From contig NZ_CP113061.1 in the NCBI RefSeq assembly GCF_026625745.1, positions 1,079,501 to 1,143,500 on the forward strand: DNA of 64,000 nt. Reading direction: 5' to 3'. Positions within the stretch are counted from its first letter, which is position 1, and each line of letters begins with the position of its first letter. Positions 18,244 to 26,264 of this stretch are shown one piece after another. Both the position numbers and the translations under genes were made by a program. The notes beneath the pieces were generated by a model that worked only from the letters and a program-made list of their open reading frames with translations, searched no databases and was not told the origin of the DNA. The DNA is from Asticcacaulis sp. SL142. GTDB taxonomy: Bacteria; Pseudomonadota; Alphaproteobacteria; Caulobacterales; Caulobacteraceae.

Positions 18244-19863
18244 ATGCCTGAAAGACTGAAAGCGCCTGTTCATATTCTGCTGGTCGATGACCTCGAAGAG
18301 AACCTGTTATCTCTGGAGGCGCTGCTGCGACGTGACGGTCTGGTGCTGCTGAAAGCCCGCTCCGGCCCCGAAGCGCTGGAGATTTTGCTTAAGCAGGAAG
18401 TCGCCCTGGCCCTGCTGGACGTTCAGATGCCGGAGATGGACGGGTTTGAACTGGCCGAAATGATGCGCGGGTCTGAGCGCACCAAGCGCGTGCCGATCAT
18501 GTTTTTGACCGCAGGCACGGCAGATCACACCCGCCGGTTCCGGGGTTACGAAGCCGGTGCCGTCGATTTCCTGCAAAAGCCGCTGGAACCGGATATCCTC
18601 AAATCCAAGGTCGAGGTATTTTTCGAGCTTTACCGCCAGAAGCAGCACATCGCCGCCCAGCGTGACGCCCTGCAATCGGCGTTCGAGGAAAACGTCCGCC
18701 TGCTCAATGAGAGCCGCAAATATGCTGAGGCCCTAAAAGACGCCGACCGCCGCAAGGACGAATTTCTGGCCACCCTCGCCCACGAACTGCGTAACCCTCT
18801 GGCCCCTATCCGCAACGGCCTGCACATCCTCAAGATGTCGCCCAACCCCAAGATTGCTGAGGATGTGCGCGACATGATGGACCGCCAGATGACCCATCTG
18901 GTACGGCTGATCGATGATCTGCTTGATGTCTCAAGGGTCAGTCAGGGCAAGATCGACCTGCGCCGTGAACGGATCGACCTTCAGGATGTGATCAGGGCCG
19001 CGCTGGAAACCAGCCGCCCAGCCATTGATGCCGGCGGCCACGCGTTTAGTCTGGACATGCCGGACGAGGCCATACCGGTAAATGGCGACCTGACCCGGCT
19101 GGCGCAGGTGGTGTCAAACCTGTTGAACAACGCCGCCAAATATACCCCTGACGGCGGTAAAATCCGCCTCACCCTAACGCGTGACGATCATGAGGCCCGC
19201 ATCCATGTGGCCGATACAGGCCTTGGCATCGAAGCCGACATGCTGCCCAAGGTGTTTGAACTGTTTACCCAGGTTGAGCGTAATCTCAACCTGTCGCAGG
19301 GCGGCCTAGGCATTGGGCTCGCCCTCGCCCACCGGCTGGTGCAGATGCATGGCGGCACGATCACGGCCGACAGCGCCGGTGAAAATCAGGGCTCGACCTT
19401 TACCGTCCATCTGCCGGTCACTGATATCGAAGGCCTCGTCACCGAAGACGCAGCCCCGCAGGTGGCGGGCGGACAGGTGCTGGATGTGCTTGTGGTCGAT
19501 GACAACCGCGAATCTGCCCAGACGACAAGTTGGATGCTGGAACTGATCGGCCATCAGGCGCGCATGGTTCATGACGGCATGGACGCAATCGCCGCCGCCA
19601 AAGCGACCCCGCCCGATGTTATCCTGCTCGATATCGGTATGCCGGGTATGAACGGCTATGAGGTCTGCCGGGAGCTGCGCAAACACACGGCGCTGAAAGA
19701 CACCATCATCATTGCCCAGACCGGCTGGGGTCAGGAACGCGACCGCAAGACAGCGTTCGAGGCGGGATTTGACCACCATGTCACCAAGCCCGTCAGCCTT
19801 GATCGCTTTACGCAGTTGCTGGGGGATATTCAGGGGGCGAAACCGTCACCGGCTGGGGCCTGA
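18244..19863 (+). CDS. Soluble hybrid histidine kinase: REC-HisKA-HATPase-REC
   Basis: 539 residues without membrane segments. The N-terminal receiver (about 9-125) has LLVDD and LALLDVQMPEMDG. A short coiled coil leads to HisKA, with His about 180 in LATLAHELRNPL. The HATPase (about 272-392) has SNLLNNAAKYT and GGLGIGLALAHRLV. The C-terminal receiver (about 414-532) has VILLDIGMPGMNG and is a close relative of the single-domain regulator at 12832. This order suggests a kinase switched on by phosphorylation of its N-terminal receiver by the upstream kinase, giving a relay. Last gene of the operon; it converges on the SPOR gene with only 3 bases between stops. Confidence 0.94.
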   Translation: MPERLKAPVHILLVDDLEENLLSLEALLRRDGLVLLKARSGPEALEILLKQEVALALLDVQMPEMDGFELAEMMRGSERTKRVPIMFLTAGTADHTRRFRGYEAGAVDFLQKPLEPDILKSKVEVFFELYRQKQHIAAQRDALQSAFEENVRLLNESRKYAEALKDADRRKDEFLATLAHELRNPLAPIRNGLHILKMSPNPKIAEDVRDMMDRQMTHLVRLIDDLLDVSRVSQGKIDLRRERIDLQDVIRAALETSRPAIDAGGHAFSLDMPDEAIPVNGDLTRLAQVVSNLLNNAAKYTPDGGKIRLTLTRDDHEARIHVADTGLGIEADMLPKVFELFTQVERNLNLSQGGLGIGLALAHRLVQMHGGTITADSAGENQGSTFTVHLPVTDIEGLVTEDAAPQVAGGQVLDVLVVDDNRESAQTTSWMLELIGHQARMVHDGMDAIAAAKATPPDVILLDIGMPGMNGYEVCRELRKHTALKDTIIIAQTGWGQERDRKTAFEAGFDHHVTKPVSLDRFTQLLGDIQGAKPSPAGA

Positions 19864-19866
19864 ACC

Positions 19867-20613
19867 TTATCCCGCCGCACGGGTGCACCAACTGTCCTTG
19901 ACCTCTAGCTTGGCGCACAAAACTTGCGCCTCCGCATCGGTATAGACCGGCCCGACCTTTAGCCGCACCAAAACCTTGCCGCCATTGGTGCGTATATTCT
20001 GCATCTGCGGGTTAAAGCGCGCGATTTCCGGGTGGACAGCGGTCAGTTTATCCCACGCGACTTGCGCACCCTGACGGGTGGAAAATGAGCCGATCTGGAT
20101 GGTGCGGCCCTTATTGACGGTCTGGGAAGCCGGTTTGACTTCAGGCTCAGCCACCGCCGAGAGCGGATTTTCAGCAAAGGCCATGGCCGGGGCCACCACC
20201 TTGGTCTCAGAGGGTTCGGCCTGCGATAAGATCACACCCTTCGGGGGTTGGTTGCGATCCAGCTCCAGCGGATCAACAATCTGAACCTTAAGGTTATTAT
20301 ATTGCGTAAACAGGCCGCCTTGGCCGACCGCCATGTCGCGGGCAGTGTCGACGATGATGTTGAGCGGCTTATCGTTTTGGCTCCCCCCCTCAGCCTGCGC
20401 CAGCACAGGGGCGGCTGAGGGATCGGTTTTCGCCGCCGGTGCCGGTGAGGTCTCATCGACCTGAATGGACTGGATCTGGGCCGCCAGGCGTTGGAAATCC
20501 TGACCGTCGCGCTTTGGGCCCTCACACGCGCTCAGGCCGAGGGCGGCGGTGCTTAACAGCCAAACCGCAACCTTACGCGCAAACGCTTTACTAACCGGGG
20601 TCAAATACGCCAT
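19867..20613 (-). CDS. SPOR-domain lipoprotein
   Basis: 248 residues. A signal sequence ends in a lipobox, LGLSAC (Cys about 30), predicting an outer- or inner-membrane lipoprotein. A low-complexity linker follows (about 35-165, rich in A, P, E, Q). The C-terminal 75 residues form a SPOR domain (TIQIGSFSTRQGAQVAWDKL ... VRLKVGPVYTDAEAQVLC). SPOR domains bind denuded peptidoglycan at division sites. Two cysteines near the end (VLCAK, SWCTR) could pair, as in some SPOR proteins. Resembles FtsN/DamX-like accessory division proteins but is not FtsN by layout. Divergent from panC. Confidence 0.88.
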   Translation of the reverse strand: MAYLTPVSKAFARKVAVWLLSTAALGLSACEGPKRDGQDFQRLAAQIQSIQVDETSPAPAAKTDPSAAPVLAQAEGGSQNDKPLNIIVDTARDMAVGQGGLFTQYNNLKVQIVDPLELDRNQPPKGVILSQAEPSETKVVAPAMAFAENPLSAVAEPEVKPASQTVNKGRTIQIGSFSTRQGAQVAWDKLTAVHPEIARFNPQMQNIRTNGGKVLVRLKVGPVYTDAEAQVLCAKLEVKDSWCTRAAG

Positions 20614-20711
20614 AACGCCACTCTACTCAAAGCCCTTTAAAACGGGGTTAGAAAATGTACTTAACAGACGTGGTTAATCCCCGGCCTGCTTTAAAGGTGT
20701 AACGTAAGCTT

Positions 20712-21587
20712 ATGTCCGCCCCTGTCGTTCAAGATCCTGTGTTTCCGCAAACCCCGAAGACTTCCCGCACCATCGCCGACCTGCGCACCGTTGTGACGAC
20801 CTGGAAGCGCGACGGTTTGCGGGTCGGGTTTGTGCCGACCATGGGCGCGTTGCATGACGGGCATCTGGCGCTGGTCAGGCACGCCCAAACCCTTTGCGAT
20901 AAGGTGGTGGTGTCGATTTTCGTTAATCCGATGCAGTTCGCCCCGACCGAAGATCTTGAGCGCTATCCGCGCCGGGAGGCTGAGGATATCGAAAAACTGG
21001 CCGAGGTCGGTTGCGATCTGGTCTATTTGCCGACGCCTGAGATCATGTACCCGGCAAATTTCGTGACCCGCGTCCATGTGGAGGGTCCCGCAATGGGTCT
21101 GGAGACCGATTTCCGCCCACAATTTTTTGACGGCGTGGCCACGGTCGTCTGCAAGCTGTTTAATCAGGTCATGCCTGATGTCGCCGTCTTTGGCGAAAAG
21201 GATTATCAGCAGCTAAAGGTGGTGCAGGCCTTTGCGCGTGATCTGGACATGCCGGTTGAGGTGGTCGGCCTGCCGACCGTGCGGGAAATGGACGGGTTGG
21301 CGCTGTCGTCACGCAATGCTTATCTCAAGCCGGAGGAGCGTGCTCAGGCCATCGCGCTTTATAACGCCCTGCGCCATGTCCGGGCTGCCGTTGTTGACAG
21401 CACCGATGTGGCCGTCGCTATAACTGAGGCGACCGACAACCTGACCGCTGCCGGTTTCGGCAAGGTCGATTACATCGCCGTACGCCATGCTGAAACACTG
21501 GGCGATCCGGTGAAAGGTGAACCGATACGCATACTGGCCGCCGCGTGGCTTGGGACGACGCGATTGATTGATAATATCGGGGTTTGA
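20712..21587 (+). CDS. panC: Pantothenate synthetase PanC
   Basis: Joins pantoate and beta-alanine with ATP to make pantothenate for CoA. 291 residues, typical length. The HIGH-family nucleotidyltransferase signature is visible as VPTMGALHDGHLALV, followed by VSIFVNPMQFAPTED, the pantoate-binding VFGEKDYQQL and KMSKS-like DGLALSSRN. Starts at ATG 20712. Neither panB nor panD is in the window. Ends in a repeat cluster. Confidence 0.97.
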   Translation: MSAPVVQDPVFPQTPKTSRTIADLRTVVTTWKRDGLRVGFVPTMGALHDGHLALVRHAQTLCDKVVVSIFVNPMQFAPTEDLERYPRREAEDIEKLAEVGCDLVYLPTPEIMYPANFVTRVHVEGPAMGLETDFRPQFFDGVATVVCKLFNQVMPDVAVFGEKDYQQLKVVQAFARDLDMPVEVVGLPTVREMDGLALSSRNAYLKPEERAQAIALYNALRHVRAAVVDSTDVAVAITEATDNLTAAGFGKVDYIAVRHAETLGDPVKGEPIRILAAAWLGTTRLIDNIGV

Positions 21588-21589
21588 GA

Positions 21590-21640
21590 ACCTCCCCTCT
21601 TGGAGGGGAGGAGGGAGGCCGCTAGGCCGGAAGGTGGGGT
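21590..21640. repeat. GC-rich inverted repeat after panC
   Basis: CTCCCCTC-TTG-GAGGGGAG hairpin (21592-21610) followed by a G-rich tail with GGCCGCTAGGCC. It resembles the CCTCCCCAGT hairpin at 49771 and the CCCTCTCCCCGC hairpin at 47429: a hairpin of C-rich/G-rich arms followed by a GGTGGGG-like tail. Confidence 0.55.
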
Positions 21641-21654
21641 AATACAGCCGGTAG

Positions 21655-21717
21655 TTTACCCCCTCTTTTGTTTAAGCCAGCTTAAACAAAAGCTCCCCCT
21701 GCAACAGGGGGAGTTCT
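21655..21717. repeat. Inverted-repeat element, GAACTCCCCCTGTTGCAGGG family (copy 2)
   Basis: Reverse complement of the 3365-3425 element: TTTACCCCCTCTTTT, a central palindrome GTTTAAGC/GCTTAAAC, then AAAAGCTCCCCCTGCAACAG and GGGGAGTTC. It lies just downstream of the FkbM gene stop (21725) and of the panC repeat, so it probably terminates transcription from both sides. Confidence 0.7.
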
Positions 21718-21724
21718 TTACAGT

Positions 21725-22897
21725 CTACCCCGCGTACAACACCGTCTCCCAGATCATCGACGAATAGTGGCGCAGTTCAAACTTATAATCGGGCCGCAGA
21801 TCGAGCAGCTTTTGCGCCAGCACCGGAATATCATCAGCTTTGTGATAGGCACTGAGCGCCATTTTCGGCTTATAATCCGTGATCGTGCGGGTCATGCCGT
21901 CAAGGGCCGGGCCTTCGGCGCCTTCGATATCGAACTTAACAAAGGTGATCTCACCGAGGTTCATATTATCGAGCGCATCGACCGGCAAACGCACCTCAGA
22001 GGCCTGATTGATCGCACTGCCCATAGCGCCCGTCGTCTCAAACCCGATGCTGTCGGCATGGCTCCACAGACCGGCGGCATGAACGCTGATATCACGCACA
22101 TCGGCGGTCTTGGCCCGCAAGCTATCAACATTGATTGGATCGAGTTCAAAGGCATGGATATGGCGGTACTGCCCTTGCGTGCGGGCGATAAACTGACGCA
22201 CCGTATCACCGTCAAACGCCCCGCCGTCGACGAAGATTTCGCGCTCATTTAGGGCACACAAATCGTTGTCAAAATAGACACCTTCGATCGGTCGGCGTAC
22301 CGGCTCAAGGGCCGCCTCATCCCAGGTCAGTCGGTAAATCATCAGCGTATCCAGCACCTTACGGCTTTCGGGATCGCTCAGAATCGTTCGCCCGAATGCC
22401 TGCACCTGCGCCAGAATTTCGAGGTCGCCATAGGCCAGTAAATCATTGACTCTTACCCCGCCGTCAAAGCCTTTCGGGAAGGTGGTCATGACCTCAAAAT
22501 AGAACAGCAACGGCTGACCGCCGTCGCCCCACACCCGCTGAAAATGACGCATGGGCGCCTCGGACCCGCAGCACAATATGCCAATGGCTTCCGGCGACCG
22601 CGCCAGAATATCCGCCAGCCCGTCATCGCCGATCACCGGCAGCCCACATAATTCCTGCCCGCTCAACCCATTATCAACAATGGCCCGGACATTGAAATTA
22701 TCGACACAGTACTGTACAAAAGCCCGCGCCATCATCGACCCTGCCCCCAGCAGGATCAGCGGCCTTCCGGCATAGTCCATATCCACACGCGCCCGACGCA
22801 GGTCATCGACCCGTTTGAGATCATGGGCGTTGGTGACATCAAACCCGCCGTCAATCAGGTCGCGATAGGATGCGGTTTTCAGGGCGTTAAGCGACAT
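21725..22897 (-). CDS. FkbM-family methyltransferase with N-terminal Rossmann-like domain
   Basis: 390 residues. The N-terminal part (about 45-150) has a nucleotide-binding look (PLILLGAGSMMARAFVQYC) like sugar-modifying PglD/CoA-binding folds. The C-terminal about 190 residues are FkbM-type, with EIFVDGGAFDGDTVRQFI as the SAM motif and ITFVKFDIEGAEGPALDGM. FkbM enzymes O-methylate sugars or polyketides, so a role in methylating cell-surface polysaccharide is likely. There are no neighbouring polysaccharide genes. It shares direction with the DUF1489 gene 63 bases upstream and may be co-transcribed. Confidence 0.85.
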   Translation of the reverse strand: MSLNALKTASYRDLIDGGFDVTNAHDLKRVDDLRRARVDMDYAGRPLILLGAGSMMARAFVQYCVDNFNVRAIVDNGLSGQELCGLPVIGDDGLADILARSPEAIGILCCGSEAPMRHFQRVWGDGGQPLLFYFEVMTTFPKGFDGGVRVNDLLAYGDLEILAQVQAFGRTILSDPESRKVLDTLMIYRLTWDEAALEPVRRPIEGVYFDNDLCALNEREIFVDGGAFDGDTVRQFIARTQGQYRHIHAFELDPINVDSLRAKTADVRDISVHAAGLWSHADSIGFETTGAMGSAINQASEVRLPVDALDNMNLGEITFVKFDIEGAEGPALDGMTRTITDYKPKMALSAYHKADDIPVLAQKLLDLRPDYKFELRHYSSMIWETVLYAG

Positions 22898-22960
22898 ATC
22901 ATCGCCTCCATACTCAAGGGTAACTGGCCCCCACTACACCGGATTCGTCTTAAGGCTTTG

Positions 22961-23380
22961 CTACCACGCGCCCGCTTCCTTGAGTGCGGCCACCATGTCC
23001 GGTGGCAGGTCACCGGCGTCACGCGGGTCGCGGATATCGCGCGGCGCGTCCTTAAGGCTCAGATAGCGCCAGCCCTGAAACGGACGGCGCGGCATGGCCT
23101 CAGTATAGATCGGCTTGGACGAGACATGGATATGGCACAGCGGCAGGCCGGTCGGACTATCGGCGGCCTCAAAGCTTTCGATATCGATAATTTCACGCCT
23201 ACACAGGATCACGCCCTTGATCACCCAGTAGAGCGAGCCGCCATCCAGCAGTTCCGCCGCCCGCTTCGGGGTTTGGCGGGTATGCACCGGATAGGTCGGC
23301 CCGCGACGAGCTTCATAGTCCATAAGCTCTTCGACACTCTCGACCCCGACACACAGCTTGATCAGATGAACCTGGCCCAT
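22961..23380 (-). CDS. DUF1489 family protein
   Basis: 139 residues from ATG 23380, chosen because AAGGAG lies 6-7 bases upstream; an ATG at 23434 is also in frame but lacks this site. Matches the alphaproteobacterial DUF1489 family through HLIKLCVG at the N-terminus, the central PKRAAELLDGGSLYWVIKGV block, and WRYLSLKDAPRD near the end. The function of the family is not established. Cytoplasmic, no signal or membrane segments. Divergent from the cNMP-patatin gene with 184 bases between. Confidence 0.85.
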   Translation of the reverse strand: MGQVHLIKLCVGVESVEELMDYEARRGPTYPVHTRQTPKRAAELLDGGSLYWVIKGVILCRREIIDIESFEAADSPTGLPLCHIHVSSKPIYTEAMPRRPFQGWRYLSLKDAPRDIRDPRDAGDLPPDMVAALKEAGAW

Positions 23381-23564
23381 AGATGCTCCTTTTCGCTTCA
23401 TATGAGCCTTGCGCGCGCCAGAGGCAACCGCCACTTGGATTTTTGTTTGGTCGCATTTTCTAACGACGAACCGGCGTCCACTTCGTCGGAAAATGCTCTA
23501 CTCTGTTAACCAAAACAGATCATAATCCATAGTCATATGATCCGCGTTCAGGATATGAAGTCTC

Positions 23565-25460
23565 ATGAGTAAGAAAAAGACGCCCGCCTCTGGCCCTGAC
23601 AGCGCGCCCAATCCTTTACCGTCCCTAGAAGACGCTCTGGCCAAACTGTTTGCGACCACGGCGTTGGAGGCCGCAAGCTGGATCACCTTGACCGGCGGGT
23701 CGCGCCTGTTTAGTGCTGGCGATGATTCGGATCATCTCTATCTGGTGCGCACAGGCCGTCTGGGTGTGTTTCGCCAGAACGAAGACGATGGTGAACTGAA
23801 CCTGATCGGGGTCATCAAACCGGGTGAGCCGGCCGGTGAGATGTCGCTGATTGCGGGGACACCGCACACCTCCACCGTCATCGCCCTGCGCGACACGGAT
23901 CTGTTGGCCCTGCCACGCGATGCCTTCTTTGAGGCGGCGTCAAAATCGCCCGAAGTTATGCTGGCCCTGGCGCAAAAGATGATCCTGCGCGCGCGTGAGG
24001 TACAAACCCGCGGGTCTCAGCAGCTTCACAACCCCAATGTCTTTGCCTTTTTCGCCGTCTGCGACCGCCCCGCCCGCCCCTATGTCGAAACCATTGCCGA
24101 GGCTGTGCGGGCGATGGGCTATACGGTGTGCGTGCTGGATGCGACCTTTCACGGCTCGACCTCCGAAGAGTTCTCGACCCTTGAGGCCGCCCACGACTAC
24201 GTACTCTATGTGGCCGAAAAGTCAGAGGCCAACTGGCGGCAACTGGCCGCCCGTCAGGTTGACCACAGCTTTCTGATCGTGCCGGGTTTAAGCCATGTTG
24301 ATGCGCCCGATCTGTCTGCCGTCGGTGCCGATCTGAGCTTGAGCCTAAGCGCCGGTTTGCAGCACCCGCCCGACCTGATTATCCAGCACGATCAGGCCAC
24401 CCGCACCAAGGGCATACGCCATACCAAGCTGTGGTTGGATGCGCTCAAACCCGCCCGCTGGTTCCACGTCTGCGACAGCTCTCAGGCCGACACCGCCCGC
24501 ATCGCCCGCATCGTGACCGGCCACAGTACCGGCCTTGTGCTGTCCGGAGGCGGCGCGCGCGCCTTTGCCCATCTGGGGGCCGTGTGGGCTTTGCGCGACG
24601 CCCATGTGCCGATCGATTTCGTCGGCGGCTCATCCATGGGCGCGATACTGGCCGCCACCGCTGGCCTTGAGTGGCCGCAGGAGGAAATGGACCGGCGTAT
24701 CCGCGCCGCCTTTGTCGACTCATCGCCGCTCGATGATATTTCGTTCCCATTCATCGCCCTGACCGCCGGGAAGAAGGTCGATGCCCGCCTTGAGGAACAT
24801 TTCGGTGAGGTTCTGATTGAGGACATGCCGATCCCGTTTTTCTGCCTGTCGTCCAACCTGACGTCGGGGACGATCAAGCTGCATAAGACCGGATCGCTGC
24901 GCAAAGCCCTGCGCGCCTCGATCTCCCTGCCCGGTATCATGCCGCCGGTGATCGAGGACGGTCAGGTGCTGGTTGACGGGGCGGTGATGCGGTCTTTTCC
25001 GGCGCGGCTGATGGCCAATACCCATCTGGGCACCGTCATCGGCGTCGATGTGACCCGCGCCAAGGGCATCGATCCACGAAACATTAAGGTGCCCAAAAGT
25101 CTGCCGACCTGGTTCGGGCGCGGCGACTGGCGCAAGGGCCCGCCGATCGTCTCGATCATGATGCGTTCAGCCACGATCACCACCGCCGCCGATCTGGCCC
25201 AGAGCCGGGCCGCGACCGATCTTTTGATTATCCCGGAGCCGGGCGGCGTCGAGATCCGCGACTGGAAGGCCTATGATCTGGCGGTCGAAAGCGGCTATCA
25301 GACGACGGTCGATACCCTGTCTAAGCTCGACGGGCCGGTGACCAGTATGCGAAAACGCGGGCTCAGCATCCATCCGGATATACCGGCCTTTACGCCTGAC
25401 GATGACCACCTGATCGCGCCGTTTGTGCCTCCCAAAGACAAGTCAGTGCCGAAGAAGTAA
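23565..25460 (+). CDS. Cyclic-nucleotide-binding patatin-like phospholipase (NTE/RssA type)
   Basis: 631 residues. An N-terminal cNMP-binding domain (about 30-145) has LYLVRTGRLGVF and PAGEMSLIAG. A middle region (150-320) is of the kind found in bacterial NTE homologues. The patatin domain (about 325-500) contains the oxyanion loop LVLSGGGARAFAHLG, the nucleophile elbow GGSSMG (Ser about 356) and the dyad Asp in VDGAVM (about 470). Such proteins hydrolyse phospholipids or lysophospholipids, probably at the inner membrane, under control of cAMP or another nucleotide. Convergent with, and directly abutting, the methyltransferase gene. Confidence 0.92.
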   Translation: MSKKKTPASGPDSAPNPLPSLEDALAKLFATTALEAASWITLTGGSRLFSAGDDSDHLYLVRTGRLGVFRQNEDDGELNLIGVIKPGEPAGEMSLIAGTPHTSTVIALRDTDLLALPRDAFFEAASKSPEVMLALAQKMILRAREVQTRGSQQLHNPNVFAFFAVCDRPARPYVETIAEAVRAMGYTVCVLDATFHGSTSEEFSTLEAAHDYVLYVAEKSEANWRQLAARQVDHSFLIVPGLSHVDAPDLSAVGADLSLSLSAGLQHPPDLIIQHDQATRTKGIRHTKLWLDALKPARWFHVCDSSQADTARIARIVTGHSTGLVLSGGGARAFAHLGAVWALRDAHVPIDFVGGSSMGAILAATAGLEWPQEEMDRRIRAAFVDSSPLDDISFPFIALTAGKKVDARLEEHFGEVLIEDMPIPFFCLSSNLTSGTIKLHKTGSLRKALRASISLPGIMPPVIEDGQVLVDGAVMRSFPARLMANTHLGTVIGVDVTRAKGIDPRNIKVPKSLPTWFGRGDWRKGPPIVSIMMRSATITTAADLAQSRAATDLLIIPEPGGVEIRDWKAYDLAVESGYQTTVDTLSKLDGPVTSMRKRGLSIHPDIPAFTPDDDHLIAPFVPPKDKSVPKK

Positions 25461-26186
25461 CTACCTGCGGCACGCCACCAGAAATACATGCTCAAGGCCC
25501 GCGCAGCCGTGACCATCGGCGGTGGCGGACACGTTGTTATCCCCCGACAGGCGGGCATAGGTATCCTCAACCGTCGGGGCCAACAGCGCCACATTGACCC
25601 GTGCCGCCTGCGCCATCACCAGTTCGGCCAGATCGGTCAGGTCATCGAACACCTGCATATAACGGCTCGACCAAAACTTCAGGTCGAAGTCAGTTTTCGG
25701 AAATATTTCCGTCAGTTGTGCATAGGTTTTAAGATAATCTTGCGCACCCACAACGCCACCTGAAAACACCTGCATCCAGCCATTGAGCGTCACCGGCACC
25801 TGAACGATTAACCGTCCACCTGGCTTGATATGGGGCCGGAACCTGTCAGCGATGTCGGTCAGGTTATCTCCCATCGCAGCACCTCCGTGGCTGATCAGAA
25901 GATCAAACCCGCCGGGGGCAATTTGGCGCAACTCATCGGCCCAGCCGCTTGGCGGCATTTCCACCCACGATACGGCCTTGCTGAGCGAGCGGGCGCGGTC
26001 CATGCCCTGACGGCTCTGGCCAAAGCCGTAGACCCTTGATTTAGGAAAGGTCGCGACCAGAATATCGCTCATCACCCCGTCATGGCAGCCCAGATCCGCG
26101 ATGCGCCCGCCCTCGATGTCCTGCGGCAGATGGGGCCACAGATCGGTCAGGGTGCGCTCATATAGATCGTGATAAAGGCGGGACAT
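25461..26186 (-). CDS. Class I SAM-dependent methyltransferase, substrate unknown
   Basis: 241 residues. The SAM-binding motif IADLGCHDGVMSDIL (about 28-42) is followed by FDLLISHGGAAMGDNL in the position of motif II and by RFRPHIKPGGRLIVQVPV, a typical post-I/III strand. It resembles small-molecule or trans-aconitate-type methyltransferases in layout only. Stop codons of this gene and the patatin gene are adjacent (TAA then CTA on the plus strand). It lies downstream of spmX on the same strand but is separated by a terminator. Confidence 0.78.
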   Translation of the reverse strand: MSRLYHDLYERTLTDLWPHLPQDIEGGRIADLGCHDGVMSDILVATFPKSRVYGFGQSRQGMDRARSLSKAVSWVEMPPSGWADELRQIAPGGFDLLISHGGAAMGDNLTDIADRFRPHIKPGGRLIVQVPVTLNGWMQVFSGGVVGAQDYLKTYAQLTEIFPKTDFDLKFWSSRYMQVFDDLTDLAELVMAQAARVNVALLAPTVEDTYARLSGDNNVSATADGHGCAGLEHVFLVACRR

Positions 26187-26202
26187 GGTATACTCTGGAA
26201 CA

Positions 26203-26233
26203 CTAAAAATCAGCTCGGTTTATAGGCTGATTT
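26203..26233 (-). terminator. Intrinsic terminator of spmX
   Basis: On the minus strand, AAATCAGC pairs with GCTGATTT across a short loop and is followed by ATTTTTA, about 30 bases beyond the spmX stop. Confidence 0.7.
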
Positions 26234-26264
26234 GGCCCGCAACGATCAAGCTAAATTTGGGGAT

